This document shows positions 6,162 through 12,721 of a DNA stretch of 12,721 nucleotides, in pieces (the stretch's first letter is position 1; the number at the start of each line of letters is the position of its first letter). The stretch comes from Candidatus Spyradenecus faecavium (lineage in GTDB: Bacteria; Verrucomicrobiota; Kiritimatiellia; RFP12; DVOR01): contig DVOR01000129.1 of NCBI GenBank assembly GCA_018713405.1, positions 1-12,721 on the forward strand. Direction: 5' to 3'. The translations under genes and the position numbers were made by a program. The notes beneath the pieces are model-generated. The model did no database searches. It was given only the letters and a program-made list of their open reading frames with translations, and had not been told where the DNA came from.

Positions 6162-8421
6162 CCCCACCCATCTGCGCCCCACCGACCTCGTCCGCTTGCT
6201 CAACGCCACCCCCCTCGGCCTTGTCATCACCCAAGCCCAAATTTACCGCGACTTCAACCGCGTTGGTTTCCGCATCGCCGCCCGGAACGACCCCCGTTCC
6301 ATTAACCTCCTGCGCTACGCCGCTTGGCTCGTGGACTGCCGCAACGAACCCGAAGTCCATCGCTCCCGCGACTACGAGGAGAAAAAGGAAGCCGAACGTG
6401 CCCGCAACGCGGCCAAATCCCTCACCGGGCGTGACATCGGCCCTCTTCCTCCCGTCGAAGACCCCGACCGCAAGGCCAACTGCGCAGGGGACTTCCGCCG
6501 TTTCTGCGAGACCTACTACCCCGAGACCTTCCACCTCGCCTGGTCCAACGACCACCTCAAGGTCATCGACAAAATCGAGACCGCCGTCCTCAAAGGCGGA
6601 CTCTTCGCCCTTGCCATGCCGCGCGGCGCGGGCAAGTCCATCCTCGCCGAAGCCGCCGCCCAGTGGGCGTTGCTCTACGGCCATCGCGCCTTCGTCGTGC
6701 TGATCGGAGCCACCGAAGGCGTCGCCACCGAAATGCTTGACTCCATCAAGACCGAACTCGAGACCAACGACCTTCTCCACCAAGACTTCCCCGAAGTGTG
6801 CCATCCCATCCGCGCCTTGGACGGCATCGCCAACCGTTGTGCCGGGCAGCTCTGCGATGGCGAGCGTACCCGTATTGCTTGGACGGCCAACGAAATCATT
6901 CTCCCCACCATCTCCGGGAGTCCAGCCTCGGGCGCCATCGTGCGCGTGGCCGGCATTACCGGGCGCGTTCGCGGTATGAAAAGCAAACGCCCCGACGGCA
7001 AAACCCTGCGCCCCTCCCTCGTCATCGTCGATGACCCGCAGACCACCGAGTCCGCCGGCTCCCTCGAGCAGACCCACAAGCGCGTCCGTATCTTGGCCGG
7101 CGACATCCTCGGCCTTTCCGGCCCTGGGCAGAAGATTTCCGGCATTATGCCCTGCACCATCATCCGCCCGGGCGACATGGCCGACCAAATCCTCGACCGC
7201 GCCAAGCACCCCGAATGGAACGGCGAGCGCACCCGCATGGTCGACCAATTCCCCACCGACACCCGCCTGTGGGAGCAGTACGCCGAAATCCGAGCCGAGA
7301 ACCTCCGTCGCGACGGCACCATCGCCGAGGCCACCGCCTTTTACCGCGAACACCGCGAAGCCATGGATGCCGGGGCCATCGTCTCGTGGCCCGAACGCTA
7401 CAACTACGACGAGCTTTCCGCCATCCAACACGCCATGAACCTCCGTCTCCAAGACGAGTCCGCCTTCTATGCCGAATACCAAAACGACCCTCTCCCTGCC
7501 GACGTGGGTGGCGAAGAGCAACTCTCCGTTGACCTCATCGCCCACAAGCTCAACGGCCTCCCCCAAGGCCGCGTCCCCCTCGGCTGCACCCGCCTCACCC
7601 TCTTTATCGACGTGCAAAAGACCCTCCTTTACTACGCCGTCTGCGCGTGGGAGGAAGACTTCACGGGCGCCGTCATCGACTACGGGGCTTTCCCCGACCA
7701 ACGCCGAGCGCACTTCACCCTTGCCGACGCCACCCACACCCTACAGCACGACTACCCACGCGCAGGACTCGAAGGGTGTCTTTACCAAGGTCTCAAAGCC
7801 CTCACGGACGACCTCCTCGCCCGCTCGTGGCTCCGCGAGGACGGCCTTCCCCTCTCCATCGACCAAGCCCTCATCGACGCCAACTGGGGTGCCTCCACCG
7901 ATGTGGTCTACCAGTTCTGCCGCGAAAGCCCACATGCCGCCCGACTCCTTCCGAGCCACGGCAAGTACATCGGTGCCTCCTCGCAACCCATGCGCGAACG
8001 CCGCCGCCAACCCGGCGAACGCGTCGGGCAAAACTGGGTGATGCCCTCCGTCACCCGCAAACGCGCCGCCCGGCATGTCGTCTATGACACCAACTTCTGG
8101 AAGAGCTTTATGGCCGCCCGTTGGCTCGCCACGATGGGCGACCGCGCCAGCCTCGCCTTGTGGGGCCGCGACCCTGCCCGCCACCTTTGCTACGCCGAAC
8201 ATCTCTGTGCCGAATACCGAGTGCCCACCGAAGGCCGAGGCCGTAAGGTCGACGAGTGGAAGCTCCGCCCCGAAGCGCACGACAACCACTGGCTCGATTG
8301 CACTGTCGGCTGTGTCGTCGCCGCCTCCCTCCTCGGCGTTGCCCTCACCTGCGCCACCTTCGTCAAACCCCGAGCTCCCACCGCCAAGCTCAAACTCTCC
8401 GCCCTCCAACGGCGAAGATAA
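6151..8421 (+). CDS. terL: Phage terminase large subunit
   Basis: 756 residues, ATG at 6151 with AAGGA eight bases upstream, overlapping the preceding small gene. Residues 1-62 are an extra N-terminal domain related to that small protein. A charged helix (about 70-90) precedes the packaging ATPase. Walker A is PRGAGKS (157-163), with the Walker-B-like VIVDD (291-295), adjacent acid D295. The second half has the RuvC-like nuclease layout: LFIDVQK (D487), LIDANWGAS (D576) and a late acidic/histidine cluster HDNHWLD (710-716). The enzyme would cut concatemeric phage DNA and pump it into proheads using ATP. It is longer than many terminases because of the N-terminal domain and long C-terminal region. 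All core motifs are intact. Portal and capsid genes, which normally follow, are absent from the window. Confidence 0.88.
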   Translation: MAINPTHLRPTDLVRLLNATPLGLVITQAQIYRDFNRVGFRIAARNDPRSINLLRYAAWLVDCRNEPEVHRSRDYEEKKEAERARNAAKSLTGRDIGPLPPVEDPDRKANCAGDFRRFCETYYPETFHLAWSNDHLKVIDKIETAVLKGGLFALAMPRGAGKSILAEAAAQWALLYGHRAFVVLIGATEGVATEMLDSIKTELETNDLLHQDFPEVCHPIRALDGIANRCAGQLCDGERTRIAWTANEIILPTISGSPASGAIVRVAGITGRVRGMKSKRPDGKTLRPSLVIVDDPQTTESAGSLEQTHKRVRILAGDILGLSGPGQKISGIMPCTIIRPGDMADQILDRAKHPEWNGERTRMVDQFPTDTRLWEQYAEIRAENLRRDGTIAEATAFYREHREAMDAGAIVSWPERYNYDELSAIQHAMNLRLQDESAFYAEYQNDPLPADVGGEEQLSVDLIAHKLNGLPQGRVPLGCTRLTLFIDVQKTLLYYAVCAWEEDFTGAVIDYGAFPDQRRAHFTLADATHTLQHDYPRAGLEGCLYQGLKALTDDLLARSWLREDGLPLSIDQALIDANWGASTDVVYQFCRESPHAARLLPSHGKYIGASSQPMRERRRQPGERVGQNWVMPSVTRKRAARHVVYDTNFWKSFMAARWLATMGDRASLALWGRDPARHLCYAEHLCAEYRVPTEGRGRKVDEWKLRPEAHDNHWLDCTVGCVVAASLLGVALTCATFVKPRAPTAKLKLSALQRRR

Positions 8422-8688
8422 AGGAAAGAAGTTTGTAACAAAGGCGGAGCTTCTTTGTCTGATACAAGTGATGAGAGACGGAGCCCCATCGTTTTCATTG
8501 CCTCAAAACTTTTTGGGGAAAAGTGGAAAGTTGGGAACAAAACGCCGAGTTCGTTCTTTAATGGACAGTGTACATTTGGGCGGATTGTCTCACTTCGTAA
8601 AGACGTCGAATCCTTGTACGAAAGAGTGGCCCAATTGTGCCTCGGGCAAATGACGCCGCCCAACGGCTCTGTGAGCGGAGGGAAGTTC
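8422..8688. other. Low-GC spacer between terminase and C5 methyltransferase
   Basis: This stretch has clearly lower GC and atypical codon use compared with both flanking genes. It starts with a small palindrome (TTTGT-A-ACAAA, 8432-8442) and a weak inverted repeat ACAAAG/CTTTGT (8438-8443, 8453-8458). The methyltransferase frame is open through it from a TTG at 8455, but those extra 78 residues do not look like the enzyme. One other 60-codon frame is described separately. I see no promoter or RNA gene I can defend. Confidence 0.5.
8471..8653 (+). CDS. Possible small or decayed ORF of unknown function
   Basis: A 60-codon frame from ATG at 8471 whose stop overlaps an ATG at 8650 (ATGA) in the methyltransferase frame. 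No ribosome site precedes it, and its third-position GC is near half, unlike the surrounding phage genes. The end reads NPCTKEWPNCASGK, resembling short Cys-rich phage proteins with NPCTK-x-CP-type motifs, but with a tryptophan where a cysteine might be expected. It could be a remnant of such a gene, a foreign insertion, or chance. No function is assigned. Confidence 0.25.
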   Translation: MRDGAPSFSLPQNFLGKSGKLGTKRRVRSLMDSVHLGGLSHFVKTSNPCTKEWPNCASGK

Positions 8689-10326
8689 ATGAGATACGGT
8701 TCAGTTTGCAGCGGCATTGAGGCTGCTTCGCTCGCATGGGCGCCCTTGGGGTGGCGAGCCGCCTTCGTCAGTGAGGTCGAACCCTTTCCGTCGGCGGTGC
8801 TGATGGAGCGTTGGGGCGCCACCAAGCCCAAACGCCCCTTGTTGCCCGAGGCGGCGACATCGGAGAAAGACCGCAAGCAACGGGAGTCGTGGCTTCGCGC
8901 GATCGACAAGCTCCCCGGGCATGGCACCCTGCCCAACTTGGGGGACTTCACGAAGATTCAGGAGGGGGATTATGACGGAAGCATCGACTTGCTCGTTGGG
9001 GGATGCCCCTGCCAAAGCTACAGCATCGCGGGTTTGCGAAAAGGACTCGAAGACCCACGAGGCAATCTCACCCTCGAGTTTGTCCGCCTGGCTTATCGCT
9101 CACGGGTGCGTTGGCTCGTTTTTGAGAACGTGCCGGGCATCCTTAGTTCGGGAGAGCACGGCAGCGATTTTGCCCAGTTCCTATCGCTCCTCGTCGGGTG
9201 GGAAGTCCCCGTACCCAAGCGCGGATGGCGCACCGCCGGCATCGTCACCAACGCTCCCGGCGCCTTCGGGGTGGCATGGCGAGTGCTTGACGCTCAGTAT
9301 ACCCGAGTGGCCTCGTTTCCCCGTGCCGTCCCCCAGCGAAGACGTCGTCTCATCCTTGTCGGATATCTTGGAGACTGGCGCCGTGCCGCCCAAGTATTCT
9401 TTGACGGAGACCTGCGCAGCCGGGATACTCCACCGCGCCGAACGACGCGGGCGGCCCCTGCCGGAGATTCTGCGCCTGGCGCTGGAAGCGGTTGTCTGCG
9501 GATGCGCTCCGGCAAGGAAGGCGGAGGCAAAGGCGCGCTCGTCGGGGAAGAACTGAGCCACACCCTCGCCACGGGGAACGACCAGGTCTGCTTCGACCTG
9601 CGCGAGGGCGGGAACACCGCCTCCAACCTCTCGCCCGCCCTCCTAGCCACCGACCACAAAGGCGGAAAGGCCGTCTCCTTCTTCCCCCAATTCCTCGGGA
9701 AAGGGACGGCGCCCACCGAGGAGTGCTGCGGGACGCTCATTAACGCGGGGGCGCCGGGACACTCCAACGCCGTGGTGCTCTTCGACAACCACAACGGCTC
9801 CCGCTTCTCGGAACAGACGGAAGCCGCCAACGCCGTGATCGCACACTATGGCACCGGAGGGAACAACACGCCCCTCGTGCTGAACGAGGCCTTCGGCTTC
9901 CAAAAGAACGACGCCGGGGGCTACCGCATCCCCGAACAGAAGGAAGTGTCCCCCACGTTGCGTGTGGGAGGTCGCCCCTCCGTCGCCATCGCCGAGAATA
10001 TCATCGGGCGAAAGGCGGAACAGGGCGGCAACGGCCTCGGGGTACACGAGGAGGTGGGGTACACACTCAACGCCTCGGATGTGCACGGCGTGGCCTACCT
10101 CAAGCCGCCCCATGGCATCGTCCGTCGCTTGCTCCCCGTGGAATGCGAGCGACTGCAGGGAATGCCCGATCACTACACGCAAATCGCGTGGAAGGGCAAA
10201 CCCGTCGAGGCGTGTCCCGACGGCGCCCGTTACAAGGCCATTGGCAACTCCATGGCCGTCAATGTCATGCGTTGGGTCGGCGAGCGCATCCAACGGGTAG
10301 AGGAGGACATCAATGGCAACGGATGA
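8689..10326 (+). CDS. C5-cytosine DNA methyltransferase (Dcm-like) with repetitive target-recognition region
   Basis: 545 residues from ATG at 8689, chosen for GGAGG eight bases upstream and because motif I follows immediately (GSVCSGIEAA, 4-13). ATG at 8650 is an alternative adding 13 residues. Motif IV GGCPCQS (104-110) carries the catalytic cysteine C108; ENVPG (146-150) and QRRRR (216-220) are motifs VI and VIII; RRLLPVECERLQGMPD (479-494) and GNSMAV (519-524) are motifs IX and X. It transfers methyl from AdoMet to C5 of cytosine at an unknown target. The recognition region (about 225-478) is very long and holds five degenerate units of the form S/T-x-TL followed by a V-rich strand (LSHTLA, LSPALLA, CCGTLI, VSPTLR, VGYTLN). 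As a phage enzyme it probably protects the genome from host restriction. All catalytic motifs are intact. It is followed directly by the truncated gene at 10313. Confidence 0.92.
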   Translation: MRYGSVCSGIEAASLAWAPLGWRAAFVSEVEPFPSAVLMERWGATKPKRPLLPEAATSEKDRKQRESWLRAIDKLPGHGTLPNLGDFTKIQEGDYDGSIDLLVGGCPCQSYSIAGLRKGLEDPRGNLTLEFVRLAYRSRVRWLVFENVPGILSSGEHGSDFAQFLSLLVGWEVPVPKRGWRTAGIVTNAPGAFGVAWRVLDAQYTRVASFPRAVPQRRRRLILVGYLGDWRRAAQVFFDGDLRSRDTPPRRTTRAAPAGDSAPGAGSGCLRMRSGKEGGGKGALVGEELSHTLATGNDQVCFDLREGGNTASNLSPALLATDHKGGKAVSFFPQFLGKGTAPTEECCGTLINAGAPGHSNAVVLFDNHNGSRFSEQTEAANAVIAHYGTGGNNTPLVLNEAFGFQKNDAGGYRIPEQKEVSPTLRVGGRPSVAIAENIIGRKAEQGGNGLGVHEEVGYTLNASDVHGVAYLKPPHGIVRRLLPVECERLQGMPDHYTQIAWKGKPVEACPDGARYKAIGNSMAVNVMRWVGERIQRVEEDINGNG

Positions 10327-10385
10327 AGCGCGACTGCGAGAACTCGCCGGTCAGCCCAAGGTGGTCGAGGTCGATGGCCCGCAGG
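10310..10385. other. Phage-chromosome junction
   Basis: Left of this zone the plus strand carries phage coding sequence through the methyltransferase stop and the start of another gene. Right of it the minus strand carries recognisable Mfd. Mfd similarity is good through RAEFFGDTVDGLRAID and fades over the next codons, placing the break near 10355-10380. The sequence GTCGAGGTCGATGGCC (10365-10380) reads plausibly in both genes, so a short shared stretch may mark the crossover. No long repeat or attachment core can be identified from one side. Confidence 0.6.
10313..10378 (+). pseudogene. Phage gene truncated after about 22 codons
   Basis: ATG at 10313 has a strong site (GAGGAGGACA) just upstream and overlaps the end of the methyltransferase by 14 bases, the coupling seen elsewhere in this phage. 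The start reads MATDEARLRELAGQPK, then VVEVDG. The same frame continues to 10969, but from about 10380 it lies antisense to mfd and becomes an Arg/Gly-rich shadow. The true product has therefore been cut off. In phages the position after terminase often holds a small head-tail connector or the portal. The fragment is too short to decide. Confidence 0.5.
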
Positions 10386-10967
10386 CCGTCCACCGTGTCG
10401 CCAAAGAACTCCGCGCGCACGGGCTGGGCCGCGCCCGCGGGCCAGACGTCGAGGATGCCGCCGCGCAGGGCGAAGGTCAGCGGCTCGGTCACCAATTCCT
10501 CCCGCGTGTAGCCCAGGCCCGTAAGCGCCCCGGCCAGCGTGTCGAAGGGGAAGTCCGCGTTGAGGCGGAGGCTCAGGCTGGCCCTGTCGAGGGCCTTAGG
10601 GTCCGGCGCCGGCTGGAGCAGGGCGTGGATGGAGGCCACGATGAGGCAGTGGCCCTCCGCCGCGAGGATGTCGCGCACCTGGGCCATCCGCCCGCCGGTG
10701 AGGAGCGCCTCCTCGTCGTCCGCCGGGGCGAGCGGCAGGAGGGGCACGCCGGGCAGGAGTGCCGCCGCGTCCGCCAGGGCCTGATCCGCCGTTTCCGGCG
10801 AGGGCGTCACCAGGAGCATCCGGCCCTCTCCCAGGAGGCTCGCCGCCATCGCCGCCACCGGCATCGGCACGTCCCCCACCGCGAACACGCGCGCCTGCCG
10901 CGGGAGGATTCCCTCCAGCAGCTTCGCGACCTTCGGCGCCACCTCCGCCAAGCGTTTCATCACGCAT

Positions 10968-10976
10968 AGCATACCA
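10968..10976 (-). promoter_or_regulatory. Extended -10-like box before mfd
   Basis: The minus strand reads TGGTATGCT, a good extended -10. Initiation seven bases on would fall at about the ATG of 10960, giving a leaderless message, which agrees with the lack of an SD site. It overlaps the upstream candidate ATG at 10972. No convincing -35 is present, so the call is tentative. Confidence 0.35.
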
Positions 10977-11052
10977 AAAGCGGCCCCCGGCCAATTCGAC
11001 CGTGCCGGGCGCCGTATCTACTTGCGGAGGGCGAAAAAGGGAGCGCGAGGTC

Positions 11053-11205
11053 TCAACCATCCTCCAGTGTCTTAAGGATGAGGAAGACAATCCAGCCAAC
11101 GACGGGGAGAAGTGCTATCCAAACATTGCCGTGCGAGGTGTTCTTTGAGGAAGCGTTTGGCTTCGTCCATGGGTGGATTCCTTTATGACATCCAACAAGG
11201 GACAT
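11053..11205 (-). CDS. Putative small single-pass membrane protein
   Basis: A 50-codon frame from ATG at 11203-11205 to TGA at 11053-11055. Its C-terminal half is a convincing membrane segment (VWIALLPVVGWIVFLILKTL), ending in EDG. A purine-rich GGGAAAGAA lies upstream of the start. A second ATG at 11170 in another frame has a better ribosome site (AAGGA, eight bases upstream) and encodes the amphipathic MDEAKRFLKEHL, but that frame ends after 22 codons. A single +1 shift would join the two into a natural-looking small membrane protein. This may therefore be a frameshifted gene (real or sequencing error), or the 50-residue product may be real. No family is recognised. It fills most of the gap between mfd and the peptidase gene. 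Confidence 0.4.
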   Translation of the reverse strand: MSLVGCHKGIHPWTKPNASSKNTSHGNVWIALLPVVGWIVFLILKTLEDG

Positions 11206-11312
11206 GCCAACATTTCTTTCCCGCTTTTATAAGCGTGCCGCTGTGTTCTGGGTAGAGGGGCAGAGGACGGGAGGCGCTTGAGTCTTGAGGATTTCTTTGC
11301 TAGCGTATTGGC

Positions 11313-12721
11313 ATGGGAAAGATGTTTGCATTGGGAACCGCGTTGTGCGCGGCGGTTTGGGCGGGCATAGGCATGGCCGCGGAGCGGAGCGACGCGCCGG
11401 ACTTCGTGATCGTCGCGCCGCGCTGCGCGGCGACCGACTGGGATCAGGCCGACGAACTGAACGCCTATGTGGGGAAGAAAGACTTGCGCGGCTATGTGGA
11501 TGGCGCGGGCAGGTCGGGCTTCGACGACGCGGTCTGCGGCTGCGACCCCCTGGCGTGGGGGCAGGTGCTGGTCTATCATGCGCTCAACCACGGCGTCCCC
11601 GCGCAGGGCTGGGAACCGACCCCCTTCGAGGGTTCCGTGGGCTATGGCTCGGAGGACGTGCCGCGCGCGTCCTGGCCAGGCACGTATGACTGGAAGGCGG
11701 TGCGCGGCAAGCAGACGCTCGACGCGGAGGGCGGCCTGAAGGACATCCCCGTCGCGCGGCTGATGTGGAACCTCGGCCTCCTCGGCAAGGTGGATTACCA
11801 ATCCGCGCTGGGGGCGGCGGGGTCCATCAAGGTCGAGGACTTCAAGGCTTACTGCGGCTTCGCGGACGGCGCGATGTACAGCAAAATCCAGCGGAACGGC
11901 GCCATGGTGCCCTATTGGCCCGACCTGATGCGCCGCCTCCTGCGCGTGGGGGCGCAGACCGAGGCGCCGACGGTGCTTCAGATCAGCGGGCACATGATCG
12001 TGGTGGACGGCTGGGGCGTGGACGCCGACGGCAAGGAGTGGTTCCACGTGGACAAGGGGTGGGGCAGCGCCAGCGGGCGCTGGTGGGACTTGGATCAACT
12101 GGTCACTGAGGGTTTCGCCTTCTACCCCAACGTCTTCCCGACCGACCTCGGGGGCGTCATCGTCGGGCGCGTGGCGACCGACGGAGCGGTGCCCGTCCCC
12201 GGCGCAACGGTGACCTTGTCCACGGCGGACGGCAAGATTAAGGACACCGCCACCACGGATGCGAACGGCTGCTATGCCTTCATCGGTCTGCACAAACCTT
12301 CCGCCGACGCGGTGGTCGACCCCGCCGTGCCCTATCCCAAAGACCACTATACCTTGACCGTCCAGGCCGAGGGCTACGCCGACGCCCCTGCGCAGACCGT
12401 CACGGTCGAAAGCCACGTGGACGACCCGACGCGCGCGGCCAAGCAGGCCGCCTGGGACGAGGCGCACAAGGACGATAAGCCCGGGGAGGGCGAGGCGGCC
12501 CACTTCGAGCTGGCCTACGCCGGCGCCGTCGCGGACTTTTCGCTGACGCCCAACGCCATCTTCGTGACCGCCGAGGGCGGCGGCGACGGGCGCTCCTGGG
12601 AGACCGCGGCCTCGCTCAGGGACGCGCTGGCGCAGGCCGACGCCGTCCACCCCATCTACCTGGCCGCCGGCGATTACGACCTTGACGAGACGCTGGAGAT
12701 CCCCGTCGGCCTCACCCTCCA
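11313..12721 (+). CDS. Secreted C10 (streptopain-like) cysteine peptidase-like protein with carboxypeptidase-regulatory and beta-helix modules (3' truncated by window edge)
   Basis: 469 codons are visible and the frame is open at the right edge. Residues 1-23 form a signal peptide (MGKMFALGTALCAAVWAGIGMAA), so the product is exported. The C10-like domain (about 30-275) has the nucleophile motif CGCDPLAWGQVLVYH (C77), matching the family's GC-x-A-x-A-x-A-Q-x-x-x-Y-H, and the histidine motif SGHMIVVDGWG (H227) followed by FHVDKGWGS, the counterpart of HVNWGWGG. Only about 50 residues precede C77, so the usual long propeptide is missing. Residues 281 to about 370 are a carboxypeptidase-regulatory-like fold (GRVATDGAVPVPGATVTL, TDANGCYAF). 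From 416 (IFVTAEGGGDGRSWETAASL) a right-handed beta-helix or Pmp-like module begins. It probably degrades or binds extracellular protein or glycan. It has no clear SD site and is not part of the phage. Confidence 0.78.
   Translation, partial: MGKMFALGTALCAAVWAGIGMAAERSDAPDFVIVAPRCAATDWDQADELNAYVGKKDLRGYVDGAGRSGFDDAVCGCDPLAWGQVLVYHALNHGVPAQGWEPTPFEGSVGYGSEDVPRASWPGTYDWKAVRGKQTLDAEGGLKDIPVARLMWNLGLLGKVDYQSALGAAGSIKVEDFKAYCGFADGAMYSKIQRNGAMVPYWPDLMRRLLRVGAQTEAPTVLQISGHMIVVDGWGVDADGKEWFHVDKGWGSASGRWWDLDQLVTEGFAFYPNVFPTDLGGVIVGRVATDGAVPVPGATVTLSTADGKIKDTATTDANGCYAFIGLHKPSADAVVDPAVPYPKDHYTLTVQAEGYADAPAQTVTVESHVDDPTRAAKQAAWDEAHKDDKPGEGEAAHFELAYAGAVADFSLTPNAIFVTAEGGGDGRSWETAASLRDALAQADAVHPIYLAAGDYDLDETLEIPVGLTL

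Larger units (their letters stand above)
10310..10972 (-). pseudogene. mfd: mfd (transcription-repair coupling factor), N-terminal fragment
   Basis: About 205 residues match the N-terminal, UvrB-homology part of Mfd: ARVFAVGDVPMPVAAMAASLL, MLLVTPSPETADQAL, and especially RGGILDVWPAGAAQPVRAEFFGDTVD, the diagnostic domain-2 segment. Full Mfd is about 1,100-1,200 residues and removes stalled RNA polymerase while recruiting UvrA to DNA lesions. This copy stops at a TGA inside phage DNA and lacks the polymerase-interaction and translocase domains, so it cannot perform coupled repair. ATG at 10960 is an alternative start, better placed relative to a promoter-like box; neither start has a ribosome site. 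Codons are strongly GC-ending, unlike the phage side. A complete mfd elsewhere, or the remainder beyond the left end of the element, cannot be excluded. Confidence 0.85.

Noticed and set aside
5877..6230. N-terminal extension of the HARE-HTH frame upstream of 5876
   Set aside because: It crosses the divergent gap and overlaps the small terminase-like gene and the terminase start. A good ribosome site places the start at 5876.
6088..7737. 549-codon minus-strand open frame opposite the terminase
   Set aside because: Low-complexity Gly/Val-rich shadow of an unmistakable terminase, with no ribosome site or conserved motif.
10379..10969. Continuation of the plus-strand frame that starts at 10313
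   Set aside because: From here the frame is antisense to convincing Mfd sequence and becomes Arg/Gly-rich. Only the first codons are taken as phage coding.
11115..12650. 511-codon minus-strand open frame opposite the peptidase gene
   Set aside because: Repetitive Gly/Val/His/Arg composition without motifs. The plus strand carries a signal peptide and matching peptidase motifs.

Overview
The window is the right-hand part of a GC-rich prophage or phage-derived island (about 1-10,360) joined to a chromosomal flank of even higher GC (about 10,380-12,721). The organism cannot be fixed from sequence alone. Strong Shine-Dalgarno (SD) sites, high GC, an Mfd fragment and a secreted C10-type peptidase with carboxypeptidase-regulatory and beta-helix modules suggest a Gram-negative gut or anaerobic bacterium. 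The PVC group (Kiritimatiellota, Lentisphaerota or Verrucomicrobiota) is my tentative guess.

Layout. Replication module: the C-terminal part of a phage helicase with a zinc ribbon and an SSB-like acidic tip (1-692); an inserted, oppositely oriented MntA/HepT toxin-antitoxin pair (705-1357); and a large PrimPol plus DUF3987 primase-helicase (1411-3738). A 280-bp AT-richer gap follows, holding at least ten copies of GTTGAG/CTCAAC in paired and inverted arrangements plus a 14-bp palindrome. It is a good candidate for the phage origin or a major control region.

Modification and packaging: a ParB-domain/DNA methyltransferase fusion (4213-5418) is convergent, with overlapping stop codons, with a HARE-HTH protein (5415-5876, minus). 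Next come a 63-residue protein resembling the N-terminal domain of the following terminase (5970-6161), the terminase large subunit (6151-8421), a low-GC spacer with a possible decayed ORF (8422-8688), and a C5-cytosine methyltransferase with a long repetitive target-recognition region (8689-10326).

Junction and flank: a phage gene starts at 10313 and loses its identity after about 22 codons, where an N-terminal fragment of mfd on the opposite strand begins. Both genes are therefore broken at one point. No integrase, portal, capsid or tail gene is visible. This fits insertion into mfd followed by deletion, another illegitimate event, or an assembly chimera. Beyond mfd lie a tiny possible membrane-protein gene and the start of a secreted multidomain cysteine-peptidase-like protein that runs off the window.

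How the genes may work together: the helicase and PrimPol-helicase would replicate the element, probably from the repeat region. The two methyltransferases, and possibly the HARE-HTH protein, would modify or read modified DNA. The small protein and terminase would package it, and MntA/HepT would stabilise it or block competing phages. The first and last roles follow from family knowledge; the coordination is inference.
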